Of a stretch of 38,257 nt of DNA, positions 8,324-16,205 are shown piece by piece. The DNA comes from JALYXS01 sp051003795 (GTDB taxonomy: Bacteria; Acidobacteriota; Terriglobia; Bryobacterales; Bryobacteraceae), in the NCBI GenBank assembly GCA_051003795.1, contig JBPCKZ010000209.1, positions 1-38,257 on the forward strand, written 5' to 3'. Made by a program: the position numbers and the translations under genes. The notes beneath the pieces were generated by a model that saw only the letters and a list, made by a program, of their open reading frames with translations, did no database searches and had not been told where the DNA came from. Each line of letters opens with the position of its first letter. Positions within the stretch are counted from its first letter, which is position 1.

Positions 8324-9187
8324 TTGAACCTCGTCGAGTGCGTTCCGAACTTCTCCGAAGGGCGTAATCGGGTAGTCGTCGACGGCATCGCGGGCGCGAT
8401 CGCGGCCGCAGGGGCCGTCGTGCTCGATCGAACTTCGGATTGGGATCACAACCGCTTCGTGGTAACGTTCGCGGGATCGCCCGAAGCCGTCGAGGACGCG
8501 GCATTCGCGGCCGTTGCGGCCGCCGTGGACCGAATCGACCTCTCGCGACACTCGGGCGTGCATCCGCGAACCGGGGCGGCCGACGTGGTGCCTTTCGTCC
8601 CCGTTCGCGGCGTGACGCTCGAGGATTGCGCCGCCATCGCCGCGCGCGTGGGAGCGCGGATTTGGGAACGCTTGCGCGTGCCGGTTTATCTTTACGAGGC
8701 CGCCGCGCGGTCGCCGGAGAGAGTGGCGCTCGAATTTATCCGCCGCGAGGCGGGATCGATAAAGCCCGATTTTGGCCATGGCGCCCATCCCACGGCGGGC
8801 GCGACTATTGTGGGCGCGCGGAAGTTCCTGATCGCGTGGAATATCAATTTGCGGACGAACCGCCTCGAAGCGGCGCGGACCATCGCGCGCAAGATCCGCT
8901 ACTCTTCGGGAGGCCTCCCGTGCGTGAAGGCGCTCGGACTTCCGCTGGCCTCGCGCAATCAAGTCCAGGTCTCGATGAATCTCACCGACTTCGAACGAAC
9001 ACCCCTGCACGTGGTTTACGAAGCGGTGTCGAAGGCCGCCGACGAGGAGGGAATCGAGATCGCCGGAAGCGAGCTGATCGGACTCATTCCGGCGAAGGCA
9101 CTGGAGCTTTCCGAGGGCCACGATCTCCATTGGCAAAATTTCCGCCCGGATACGATCCTTGAAAACCGCCTACCCGATACAATGTAG
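8324..9187 (+). CDS. ftcD: Glutamate formimidoyltransferase
   Basis: Transfers the formimino group of N-formimino-L-glutamate to tetrahydrofolate in histidine degradation. The 287-residue product covers both transferase subdomains but has no cyclodeaminase domain, as in many bacterial monofunctional forms. Visible motifs are VECVPNFSEGRN at the N terminus, RHSGVHPRTGAADVVPFVPV at about 75-95 (with the conserved His-Pro-Arg), and KPDFGHGAHPTAGATIVGAR. It starts at TTG 8324 with AAGGAAAG upstream. It follows the HutI-like gene by 27 bases and precedes lipA by 3 bases, so it may be cotranscribed with either. Confidence 0.9.
   Translation: MNLVECVPNFSEGRNRVVVDGIAGAIAAAGAVVLDRTSDWDHNRFVVTFAGSPEAVEDAAFAAVAAAVDRIDLSRHSGVHPRTGAADVVPFVPVRGVTLEDCAAIAARVGARIWERLRVPVYLYEAAARSPERVALEFIRREAGSIKPDFGHGAHPTAGATIVGARKFLIAWNINLRTNRLEAARTIARKIRYSSGGLPCVKALGLPLASRNQVQVSMNLTDFERTPLHVVYEAVSKAADEEGIEIAGSELIGLIPAKALELSEGHDLHWQNFRPDTILENRLPDTM
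9178..9183 (+). promoter_or_regulatory. Candidate -10 box TACAAT, 7 bases before the lipA start
   Basis: TACAAT matches the sigma70 -10 consensus at 5 of 6 positions and ends 7 bases before GTG 9191, so transcription could begin at the start codon itself. There is no Shine-Dalgarno before lipA and no convincing -35 box. Confidence 0.35.
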
Positions 9188-9190
9188 CCA

Positions 9191-10069
9191 GTGTTGGTTA
9201 CCATCGCCGCTCCCCTGACGCGCCCTCATTGGCTGCGCGCGCCCGCTCCCGTTGGCGAAAACTATCGCGAACTCAAAGCTTTAATCCAGAGTCTCAATTT
9301 GCATACCGTTTGCGAGAGCGCGGCCTGCCCCAACGTCGGAGAATGCTGGAACCGGCGCACGGCGACCTTCATGATCCTCGGCAACGTTTGCACGCGCCGC
9401 TGCGGTTTTTGCGCCGTTCAAAAGGGCGCGCCCATGACGGTCGATTACGATGAGCCGCGCCGGGTGGCGGAGGCCGTTGCCGCCATGGGCCTGCGCTACG
9501 CGGTGGTGACTAGCGTCAACCGCGACGACCGGAAGGACGGCGGAGCGGCGTTGTTCGCGCTGACGATCCGGGCCATTCGCGAACGCGTTCCCGGTTGTAA
9601 AGTCGAGGTGCTGGTACCCGATTTTCAGGGCAGCCATCGGGCCATGGAGATCGTGATGGAAGCCGCGCCGGACGTCCTCAATCACAACACCGAAACGGTC
9701 CCGCGCCTCTACCGGCAGGTGCGCCTGGGAGCGCGTTATGAGCGCTCGCTCGACATGCTCGAGCATGCCCGCAAGCTTTCCCCCCAAACGCCGACGAAAT
9801 CCGGATTGATGCTTGGATTGGGTGAAACGCGGGAGGAAGTTGCCGGCGTAATGCGCGATCTGCACGCTTGCCGCGTGGGCATCCTGACCTTGGGCCAATA
9901 CCTGCGGCCCTCGCCCAAGCATCTGCCGGTCATGCGATTCGTTCCGCCCGCGGAATTCGACGAGCTCCGGGAAGAGGGGTGGCAAATGGGATTCGCGCAT
10001 GTGGAAGCGGGGCCGCTGGTGCGCAGTTCTTACCACGCGGACGATTCCGCTTTGGCCGCGCACTGCTAA
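9191..10069 (+). CDS. lipA: Lipoyl synthase (radical SAM)
   Basis: Inserts two sulfurs into the octanoyl chain on lipoyl-dependent enzymes (pyruvate and 2-oxoglutarate dehydrogenases, glycine cleavage H protein). Both iron-sulfur sites are present: the auxiliary cluster cysteines Cys41, Cys46, Cys52 (CESAACPNVGECW) and the radical SAM cluster Cys67, Cys71, Cys74 (CTRRCGFC). The C terminus has the conserved RSSYHAD, including the serine that ligates the auxiliary cluster. At 292 residues the length is normal. The start is GTG 9191, just after ftcD. lipB is not in the window. Confidence 0.95.
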   Translation: MLVTIAAPLTRPHWLRAPAPVGENYRELKALIQSLNLHTVCESAACPNVGECWNRRTATFMILGNVCTRRCGFCAVQKGAPMTVDYDEPRRVAEAVAAMGLRYAVVTSVNRDDRKDGGAALFALTIRAIRERVPGCKVEVLVPDFQGSHRAMEIVMEAAPDVLNHNTETVPRLYRQVRLGARYERSLDMLEHARKLSPQTPTKSGLMLGLGETREEVAGVMRDLHACRVGILTLGQYLRPSPKHLPVMRFVPPAEFDELREEGWQMGFAHVEAGPLVRSSYHADDSALAAHC

Positions 10070-10083
10070 CCTGGCTCTTGAAT

Positions 10084-10683
10084 ATGCTCCCCCGCTTGCG
10101 GCGTTTGACGGTGCTGGCCGCGTGTTGCGCGACGGCCTTCCCGCAAGTGATCGAATTTGAATCGAGCGGCCTGAAATATCAAACGCTCACCAAAAAAGGC
10201 GTGACGATCATGTTTACGCCCACCGCCGCGCATGTCCGGAACTATTCCATGCTGCAGGTGGCGGTTTCAAACGGCTCCGGCATGTATTGGACGATCCGTC
10301 CGGAAGATTTCAGCTTCAGCCGCGACGGCCAGTCGATTACGGCCGAACCGGCGCATCAGGTGATTACTCTCCTGCTCGACAAGGGAAGTCAAAACGACGT
10401 CGTCAAACTGGTGACGGCCTATGAATCGGCGCTTTACGGAATCGCGCACATGCGGCTGACCAACGGATACCTGCAGCGGCGGCAGGCGGCGCTGTCGGAA
10501 GGCGTATCCACGCGTTTCAAAGCGGCCGCGGCCGCGTCGGCCTTGGCGCTGGTGGCGACGCGGCTGCCTCCGGGGCAATCGACCGATGGCGCCATCTTCT
10601 TCCCGACCGATCGGAAGTTGTTAGCCGGAGGCAGACTGATCGTGCATACGGGGACGGAGACGTTCGAATTCAACCCGGAATGA
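10084..10683 (+). CDS. Secreted protein of unknown function
   Basis: A 199-residue product with a signal peptide (LPRLRRLTVLAACCATAFPQ). ATG 10084 is chosen because the hydrophobic leader starts there; TTG 10078 is an in-frame alternative. The mature part starts VIEFESSGLKYQTLTKKGVT and contains strand-rich sequence (MLQVAVSNGSGMYWTIRPED) resembling an Ig-like or DUF-type beta domain. A hydrophobic stretch, FKAAAAASALALVATRLPPG, at about 142-161 precedes a final strand pair (KLLAGGRLIVHTGTETFEF). It follows lipA by 14 bases. No family recognised. Confidence 0.75.
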   Translation: MLPRLRRLTVLAACCATAFPQVIEFESSGLKYQTLTKKGVTIMFTPTAAHVRNYSMLQVAVSNGSGMYWTIRPEDFSFSRDGQSITAEPAHQVITLLLDKGSQNDVVKLVTAYESALYGIAHMRLTNGYLQRRQAALSEGVSTRFKAAAAASALALVATRLPPGQSTDGAIFFPTDRKLLAGGRLIVHTGTETFEFNPE

Positions 10684-10797
10684 GGGCGCGCAACCGGCGA
10701 ACACGTTCGCATTGCCATCCGGGTCGAAAGCCTATTAGACTAGGAATGTAATTTTGCAGCTAGTTTTCGTACTATTTCAAATTGGAGGGCCGTCAAC

Positions 10798-11412
10798 GTG
10801 AGCATGTGGAATAAACGCCCGGACGAACCAACCCCGACTAATAAACCGGTAGCGCCGCGACCGGCCGCGCCAATAACGCCGAATCCGCCGGAAGTGAAGA
10901 AGGAGGCCATACCTATGTCAACCATGCCGTTTAAGAGCCCCGAGCCCGAGCCGCACCGCGGATCGGCGACCATTGGAAAATTGGTCAAGATCAACGGGCA
11001 GATCTTCAGTAAAGAAGATTTATATGTGGACGGAGACGTCGAAGGAACCATCGAAGCGCTCGAGCACAAGCTTACGATCGGTCCCAACGGCAAGATCCAA
11101 GCGGGAATCCGCGCCCGGGAAGTGGTCATCCTCGGCCAGGTAAAAGGAAACGTCGAAGCCCAGGACCGGATCGATATTCGCAAGGATGCGCGGTTGGTGG
11201 GCGACATCAAGACCGCCCGCATCATCATCGAAGACGGCGCATATTTCAAGGGCAGCATCGATATCGCGAAGGCCGAGCCGGCCAAAGGCGCCCCGCAACC
11301 GGCGCAGCGCCCGCAACAGGCTAGCGCGGCCGGCGCGGGTCATCCGGGCAATTCCTCGCCATCCCTTGCTCCGAACACACCCGTCGTCACGACGGCCGAG
11401 GCAAAACGGTAG
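10798..11412 (+). CDS. Bactofilin (polymer-forming cytoskeletal protein)
   Basis: Bactofilins form right-handed beta-helix filaments that localise envelope machinery and shape. The core at about 55-150 shows the regular short strand repeats (GSATIGKLVKINGQIFSKED, DLYVDGDVEGTIEAL, LTIGPNGKIQAGIRAREVVI, GQVKGNVEAQDRIDIRK). It is flanked by a Pro-rich N terminus and a long disordered Ala/Pro C terminus, typical of the family. GTG 10798 is chosen because GGAGGG (10784-10789) lies 8 bases upstream. An in-frame ATG 40 residues later would still keep the core. The following methyltransferase gene is 32 bases downstream and may be cotranscribed. Confidence 0.92.
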   Translation: MSMWNKRPDEPTPTNKPVAPRPAAPITPNPPEVKKEAIPMSTMPFKSPEPEPHRGSATIGKLVKINGQIFSKEDLYVDGDVEGTIEALEHKLTIGPNGKIQAGIRAREVVILGQVKGNVEAQDRIDIRKDARLVGDIKTARIIIEDGAYFKGSIDIAKAEPAKGAPQPAQRPQQASAAGAGHPGNSSPSLAPNTPVVTTAEAKR

Positions 11413-11444
11413 AAGGCACAAGCAAGCCGAGAGGGACCCAGGAT

Positions 11445-12134
11445 TTGTTATCGCAACGACTCAGGACCATGTTTCGTGGCCCGAACGGCCACGCGGCTCC
11501 TGAGACCCCCGGTCCGCGGCGCGGGCGCGATTCGAAGGCGGGCGGCCAGGAGCTCGTCAGTACCCGGCAGAGCCGCGGGCTGGAGCATTTTTTTCACGAT
11601 ATCCGCGATCACGTGGGCCTTTCGATACTCGATTTAGCCGGGGCGACCCAGGAGAACATCAACTACATCACCAATCTGGGACACAAGATTTACACCCAGG
11701 ATTTTATCCGTAGCCTGGACGATACGTTCCACGGGGACCATGGATCCGATCAATCGAACGTCAGCCGCATCGACTATTTTTTGCGGCAGAACCTCGAATT
11801 TCCCGACGAAACATTCGACGCTGTCCTGGTGTGGGACGTGCTGCAGTATCTTTCTCCCGCGCTTTTGGCGGCGACGCTTGACCGTTTGCTTCGTATTGCG
11901 CGGCCGAAGAGTTACATGCTCGCCTTCTTCAATGCCGATGCGAAGTCGGCGAATTCACCGTCTTACACGTTCCGCATCCAGAATAAATCCACGTTGGTGA
12001 TCACGCAGCGCGGATCGCGCAAACAGGCGCAGGTATTCAACAATCGCAGCTTGGAAAAGCTGTTCAACCGCTTTGAATCGGTGAAATTTTTCCTTACGCG
12101 CGAATCGCTGCGCGAAGTGATCGTCCGGCGGTAA
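11445..12134 (+). CDS. SAM-dependent methyltransferase (class I, type 11-like)
   Basis: A 229-residue product. The motifs are partial but fit a class I methyltransferase: a motif I-like strand SILDLAGATQENINYI at about 60-75, and the later DETFDAVLVWDVLQYLSP, which resembles the DFV/DVLEH segment of type 11 enzymes. LLRIARPKSYMLAFFNAD follows. The glycine-rich loop is weak (DLAGATQEN instead of DxGxGxG), so activity is uncertain. The N-terminal about 45 residues are basic and disordered. The start is TTG 11445 with GAGAGGGA about 9 bases upstream. The substrate is unknown; the location behind the bactofilin is the only hint. Confidence 0.75.
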   Translation: MLSQRLRTMFRGPNGHAAPETPGPRRGRDSKAGGQELVSTRQSRGLEHFFHDIRDHVGLSILDLAGATQENINYITNLGHKIYTQDFIRSLDDTFHGDHGSDQSNVSRIDYFLRQNLEFPDETFDAVLVWDVLQYLSPALLAATLDRLLRIARPKSYMLAFFNADAKSANSPSYTFRIQNKSTLVITQRGSRKQAQVFNNRSLEKLFNRFESVKFFLTRESLREVIVRR

Positions 12135-12214
12135 CGTTACGCTCGCGTTCGAGCATCGTCCCCGCCGGATAAACTACAATTGAAATTCTAAATCGACTTG
12201 CCGCGAGGAATCGG

Positions 12215-13600
12215 ATGCCTGAAAACAAAATCGACCTCTCCCGCCGGGACGCCGTCAAAATCGCCGGAGCGGTCGGAGTCATCGCCGCCGCTTCGAGGGT
12301 AACGGCCGCCAACGATCAGGTTCAGTACGGCCTGATCGGCACGGGAAGCCGCGGCAGCTACCATCTCAAGCACCTGAAGAACATCGATTCCGGCCGGTGT
12401 GTCGCGCTTTGCGACGTGAACCAGGAACATCTGGACAACGGCGCGCAGACCATCGGGAACAATCCCGAAAAATACAAAGATTACCGCGAGCTGCTTTCGC
12501 GCAAAGACATCGACGCGGTGCTGATCGCCACTCCGCTGTTCCTGCATTTTCCAATCACGCGGGATGCTCTGCTGGCGGGGAAGCACACGTTTTGCGAGAA
12601 GAGCCTGGTGTTCAAACCGGAAGAAGTTCACGCGCTCCGGGCCCTCGCGAACGAGCGTTCGAAGCAAATCCTGCAAGTGGGATTGCAGCGCCGTTACAGC
12701 GTTTTCTATCAGGCCGTGAAAGACATGGTGGATAAGGGCATTCTCGGCGACGTGACGCACATCCACGCGCAGTGGCACCGCAATCCGGGCTGGAAAATGA
12801 AGCCGATGGACGACCCGAAGATGCAGCGGCTGGCGAATTGGCGGCTGTTCAAGGAATATTCGGGCGGCTTGGCGGCGGAGCTTGCGTCGCACCAGATCGA
12901 TGTCGCCGATTGGATGTTCGGATCCACTCCGGAATACGTGGTCGGCGTGGGGGGCCACGATTTTATCTTCGACGGCCGCGACATCATGGATAACATCCAG
13001 ATGATCTATAAGTATCCCAAGGGCCGTAAGGTAACGTGCAGCTACATCGGCACCAATTCGCATCTGCCGTATTTCGATTCGACGCGGACGGAGTTTGGCG
13101 AATGCATCATGGGCACGGCCGGATCGGTCGAGATCACCATTGGAGACGACGAGCATCCCGCGCTCGCTACCTGGTTCCGCGAGCCCGCGCCGCCGCCGAA
13201 GGTCACCAAGGCCGGCGAGGTGAAGGAGAACCACGTGGCCGGGGCCACGATGGTTGCCGCCGGAGCGCAAAAGGGCGTTCCAATTTTATTGAGCAGGGAT
13301 GTCGTTACCGGCAACGAGCCGTTCCTCGACCGCGAGATGAAATTCGCGCGCCGCTATCTGTACAGCAAGGGAGTGATGACGCCGGAGGAAGGGCGCAACG
13401 CGGTGGATATCGAACTCGAAAGTTTCTTCGCCAATGTGCGCGATGGCAAGCGGCCGAAAGCGGATCTCGAAGTGGGCCTGGCGGATTCCACCAGCGTGAT
13501 GCTATCGAATATGGCCATGGAGCAAGAGCGGAAAGTCTACTTCAACGAGATCGAAAAGATGGGCCGGCTTGGCGAGGCGCCGAAACCCCGCAAGATGTAA
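12215..13600 (+). CDS. Tat-exported Gfo/Idh/MocA family oxidoreductase
   Basis: NAD(P)-dependent sugar or cyclitol oxidoreductase family. The N terminus has a twin-arginine signal (LSRRDAVKIAGAVGVIAAAS) predicting export of the folded, cofactor-loaded protein. The Rossmann motif GLIGTGSRG is at about 40-48, and the catalytic region has FCEKSLVF where the family typically has EKP. The C-terminal substrate domain includes the GGLAAELASHQIDVADWMFG segment. It is 461 residues long. A Shine-Dalgarno (GAGGAA) precedes ATG 12215, and a TACAAT at 12175-12180 could be its -10 box. Related Tat-exported members are common in Acidobacteria and Planctomycetes; the substrate cannot be told from sequence. 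Confidence 0.9.
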   Translation: MPENKIDLSRRDAVKIAGAVGVIAAASRVTAANDQVQYGLIGTGSRGSYHLKHLKNIDSGRCVALCDVNQEHLDNGAQTIGNNPEKYKDYRELLSRKDIDAVLIATPLFLHFPITRDALLAGKHTFCEKSLVFKPEEVHALRALANERSKQILQVGLQRRYSVFYQAVKDMVDKGILGDVTHIHAQWHRNPGWKMKPMDDPKMQRLANWRLFKEYSGGLAAELASHQIDVADWMFGSTPEYVVGVGGHDFIFDGRDIMDNIQMIYKYPKGRKVTCSYIGTNSHLPYFDSTRTEFGECIMGTAGSVEITIGDDEHPALATWFREPAPPPKVTKAGEVKENHVAGATMVAAGAQKGVPILLSRDVVTGNEPFLDREMKFARRYLYSKGVMTPEEGRNAVDIELESFFANVRDGKRPKADLEVGLADSTSVMLSNMAMEQERKVYFNEIEKMGRLGEAPKPRKM

Positions 13601-13605
13601 GCCGG

Positions 13606-14394
13606 CTACCCGGCGAATCGCATCCCCAGGAAGCCGCACAACACTGCCGCGATCGAGACGACCATGCTTCGCGCGCGGGCCGGTTCAGCCCCGAGCCCGA
13701 GGCTGGGATGAGCGGCGAAGCGCGGAATGCCGCCATTACCGCCGACGTGAATATCCGCTCGCGTGGGCGTTTGCGCGCAGAGTTTCTCCACGGCCGCCAG
13801 AAGCTCCTGCAGATTTTCGTCCGTCGAAAGCGACTTTTCCCGCAAGCTGGCTATGGTGCTGGAGTGATCCGCGAGGCTCTGCTCCAAAGCCGAAATCCGC
13901 TCCACTACTTTGCCGTCGATGGCGTGAATGAAGAGGTCCACGGTCCGGCTGTGCGTCTGGCGGAAATCCGCTTGCAGCTTCCGTTCGAGCGCGGCGATTC
14001 GTTCCCGGACATTCGCTTCGATTTCCGCGGGGAGCCTCGCTTCCACTTCGGCCAGCTTCCGGCTAAACGACAAAACCCGGTGGGCGCCCCGCGTTTCGAT
14101 AGTCTGGATTTCGTCGCGCAATTCGTCGAGCCGGCTGTTCTGGGCGGACAGCAGAGAGTTCATGCGCAGTATGTCCCGCGCGGCATCGCCATCGAGCGCA
14201 ACATCGGCGTTTGCAAAACAGGTTTCGACCTCAAAAATCCGGTGTTCAATATTGTCAAGGCGGCCGCCCAGCGGTTCCAGACCGAGGATGCCGGCTCGCC
14301 GTGCAGGGGAGCTGCGTCCCAGTTTCGTGCCGATCCCGAAGGCCAATCCGGCCCCTAACGAGACGATGAATCCTTTGAGAAGATTTCTTGACAT
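13606..14394 (-). CDS. Coiled-coil membrane protein of unknown function
   Basis: A 262-residue product with a hydrophobic N terminus (LLKGFIVSLGAGLAFGIG), a long charged helical region and a C-terminal membrane helix (MVVSIAAVLCGFLGMRFA). The central part (about 45-205) has heptad-like spacing of hydrophobic residues and many Glu/Arg, for example RLDELRDEIQTIETRGAHRV and RERIAALERKLQADFRQTHS, so a coiled coil between two membrane anchors is likely. AAAGGAG lies about 8 bases before ATG 14394, which makes the start solid. It converges with the oxidoreductase gene, with 5 bases between the stops. Resemblance to envelope tethers is only topological. Confidence 0.75.
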   Translation of the reverse strand: MSRNLLKGFIVSLGAGLAFGIGTKLGRSSPARRAGILGLEPLGGRLDNIEHRIFEVETCFANADVALDGDAARDILRMNSLLSAQNSRLDELRDEIQTIETRGAHRVLSFSRKLAEVEARLPAEIEANVRERIAALERKLQADFRQTHSRTVDLFIHAIDGKVVERISALEQSLADHSSTIASLREKSLSTDENLQELLAAVEKLCAQTPTRADIHVGGNGGIPRFAAHPSLGLGAEPARARSMVVSIAAVLCGFLGMRFAG

Positions 14395-14484
14395 GAAGCC
14401 GCGCTCCTTTGGAATTTTTTACGATTTCCCGTTTTGTTCCAGGTCTTAACATTTTACTCGAATGACGATCGGCGACCCAGCCGA

Positions 14485-15426
14485 CTACCCGTTTGTGGAA
14501 ATCGGCCGCGCGCGCATGCCGCCCGGCCCCACTATGGCCGACTCCCCCGTAACGGCGAACGCTCCTTGGCCCTGCCGCTGCTGGTCAAACGTCGCGTGCG
14601 GATTCATCGCGGAGCGCTGTCCCGCATAGTGGATGCCGAAGCGCACGCACAGCGAGCCGGCGGTTCCGGCGATTCCGATTGCGATCCGCAGCTTGCGTGA
14701 AGAGCGCGGCCACAACGAAAGCAGAAGGCTCGCCGCGGTGAAGGCCCTTGCCGCATTCCAGAGCGCGCCGCTGAATCCGCTGCGTAGCGGCTCGGACACT
14801 TCGGGAACTGCCGCAACGCTCCGCTCGAGTGCCGTGGATGCGGCGAGTTCGCCAAGCCTGCCCAGAGTGCCGAAGACGACGATGGCCCGCCGCTCGGCCC
14901 GGTTCGTCTCGAAAAGATCCAGCAGTGAACCGGCCGCCGCGGCGCCCGATGCGAGAAACAACGCGGGCATTATGCGATGAGGGCGCTGCCATAGGGGGAC
15001 GACCGTGTTCGAAACGAGAACGCCCGTGTAGCCCGCAAGACAAAGGCCGAGCAAGCCGGCGACGATGCCCGCGAAATCGCCGGTCGCCCCGGGCATCCAC
15101 CCAAGCCCCGCGAAAGACGAAAACAAAGTCAGAATATATGCGCCCACGCTCATCGGCGACGTGGGGCGGAACACGCGCAGCATATATAGAAAGCGCGACG
15201 GCTTGCCGAGATCGTGGATCAGAAAAAACGCGCTAATACCGCCGCCCGCCGGGCCGATCCACCTTGTGTACCGGATCAGGTTCGGCATTCCCTCGCGATT
15301 CAGCAAAATGGCTGCCGCGCCTAGAGCCGCCGACGCGCCGGTCGCGCCGCCCACGTAGTAGTAAGCCGGAACGTCCCATGTCCACGGCGATTTCTTGATG
15401 ACCGGACGATCGTAGTAAGTCGTCAC
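14485..15426 (-). CDS. NrfD-type membrane subunit of formate dehydrogenase
   Basis: Polytopic NrfD/PsrC family protein, the quinone-reacting membrane anchor of molybdopterin enzymes. Begins with WTWDVPAYYYVGGATGASAA, the typical first segment. It has about eight hydrophobic helices, with FFLIHDLGKPSRFLYMLRVF and RPTSPMSVGAYILTLFSSFA matching the NrfD signature. The GTG start at 15426 overlaps the stop of the iron-sulfur subunit (GTGA), giving 313 residues; a longer reading from 15531 lies inside the upstream gene. It takes the place of the cytochrome b subunit (FdnI) of E. coli formate dehydrogenase N. No heme-binding histidine pattern is expected in this family. Confidence 0.9.
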   Translation of the reverse strand: MTTYYDRPVIKKSPWTWDVPAYYYVGGATGASAALGAAAILLNREGMPNLIRYTRWIGPAGGGISAFFLIHDLGKPSRFLYMLRVFRPTSPMSVGAYILTLFSSFAGLGWMPGATGDFAGIVAGLLGLCLAGYTGVLVSNTVVPLWQRPHRIMPALFLASGAAAAGSLLDLFETNRAERRAIVVFGTLGRLGELAASTALERSVAAVPEVSEPLRSGFSGALWNAARAFTAASLLLSLWPRSSRKLRIAIGIAGTAGSLCVRFGIHYAGQRSAMNPHATFDQQRQGQGAFAVTGESAIVGPGGMRARPISTNG

Positions 15427-16205
15427 CGTCGCTGTCCCGCCAGCACCGCGCCCAGCGCGGCCGCGGCCACGCCTAGCGCCGCGAACCCCATCGCGCTCCA
15501 GCTTTGCGCCGCCCTCTTGGCGGGCGCGCAAGGGTCGGGTGGAAGATTATAAACTTCCGGTCGATCCACCAATAGAAAAAACGCGTTGAGGCCTTCCGTG
15601 CCGGGCTGATTTTCCGCATCGACTCCATATAAATACGCTTCAGGCATGCCCGCCTCATGCAGCGTTTCCACGCGCCGCCGGGCTTGCGCGCGCAGGTTGT
15701 CCAATTCGCCGAAGTGAATGGATTCGGTCGGGCACGCTTTGGCGCAGGCGGGCGTCATTTCTTCGCCGAGGCGGTCGTAGCAAAGGGTGCATTTCCAGGC
15801 GCGGCCATCGTCTTCCCGCCGCTCAATCACGCCGAACGGGCATCCCACAACGCAATAGCCGCAGCCGTTGCAAATATCGGGTTGGACATAAACGCTATCG
15901 AACTCCGTGCGCACGATCGCGCCCGTCGGGCAGTTTTCGAGACAGCCGGCCCGCGCGCAATGCTTGCACACGTCGGACGACATCAGCCAGGAGAAAGCGC
16001 CGGTATCCCGACCGCCGAGCGCGACCGGACGCTCGATGAAACTGACATGGCGCCAAGTCGATGCGCCCAGCGCCATGGTGTTGTCGTAGGACATCCCGCT
16101 AAAAAAGAAGCCATCGTCCGGCAGCTCGTTCCACTGTTTGCAGGCGACCTCGCACGCTTTGCAGCCGATGCAAATCGTCGTGTCGGTGAAGAAGCCTTTC
16201 GCCAT
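15423..16205 (-). CDS. fdhB: Formate dehydrogenase iron-sulfur (beta) subunit
   Basis: Electron-transfer subunit with four [4Fe-4S] sites linking the molybdopterin subunit to the membrane anchor. Cysteine groups seen: CIGCKACEVACKQW (about 12-25), CKHCARAGCLENCPTGA, CNGCGYCVVGCPFGV, and CTLCYDRLGEEMTPACAKAC. A C-terminal membrane helix (MGFAALGVAAAALGAVLAG) is present, as in FdnH, anchoring the subunit. It is 260 residues long. Its ATG at 16205 directly abuts the stop of the catalytic subunit, and its stop overlaps the nrfD-type start. A formate dehydrogenase role is inferred from the partner gene. Confidence 0.93.
   Translation of the reverse strand: MAKGFFTDTTICIGCKACEVACKQWNELPDDGFFFSGMSYDNTMALGASTWRHVSFIERPVALGGRDTGAFSWLMSSDVCKHCARAGCLENCPTGAIVRTEFDSVYVQPDICNGCGYCVVGCPFGVIERREDDGRAWKCTLCYDRLGEEMTPACAKACPTESIHFGELDNLRAQARRRVETLHEAGMPEAYLYGVDAENQPGTEGLNAFFLLVDRPEVYNLPPDPCAPAKRAAQSWSAMGFAALGVAAAALGAVLAGQRR

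Noticed and set aside
7901..9136. Long minus-strand frame opposite the HutI-like and ftcD genes
   Set aside because: Composition is shadow-like (Arg/His/Asp-rich, no motif) and the plus-strand genes are clear.
13602..13615. Short hairpin GCCGG/CCGGC between the convergent stops as a terminator
   Set aside because: Only 5 bp of stem and no T-run on either strand.
13036..14358. Long plus-strand frame across the oxidoreductase 3' end and the coiled-coil gene
   Set aside because: It overlaps two supported genes and has no family features.
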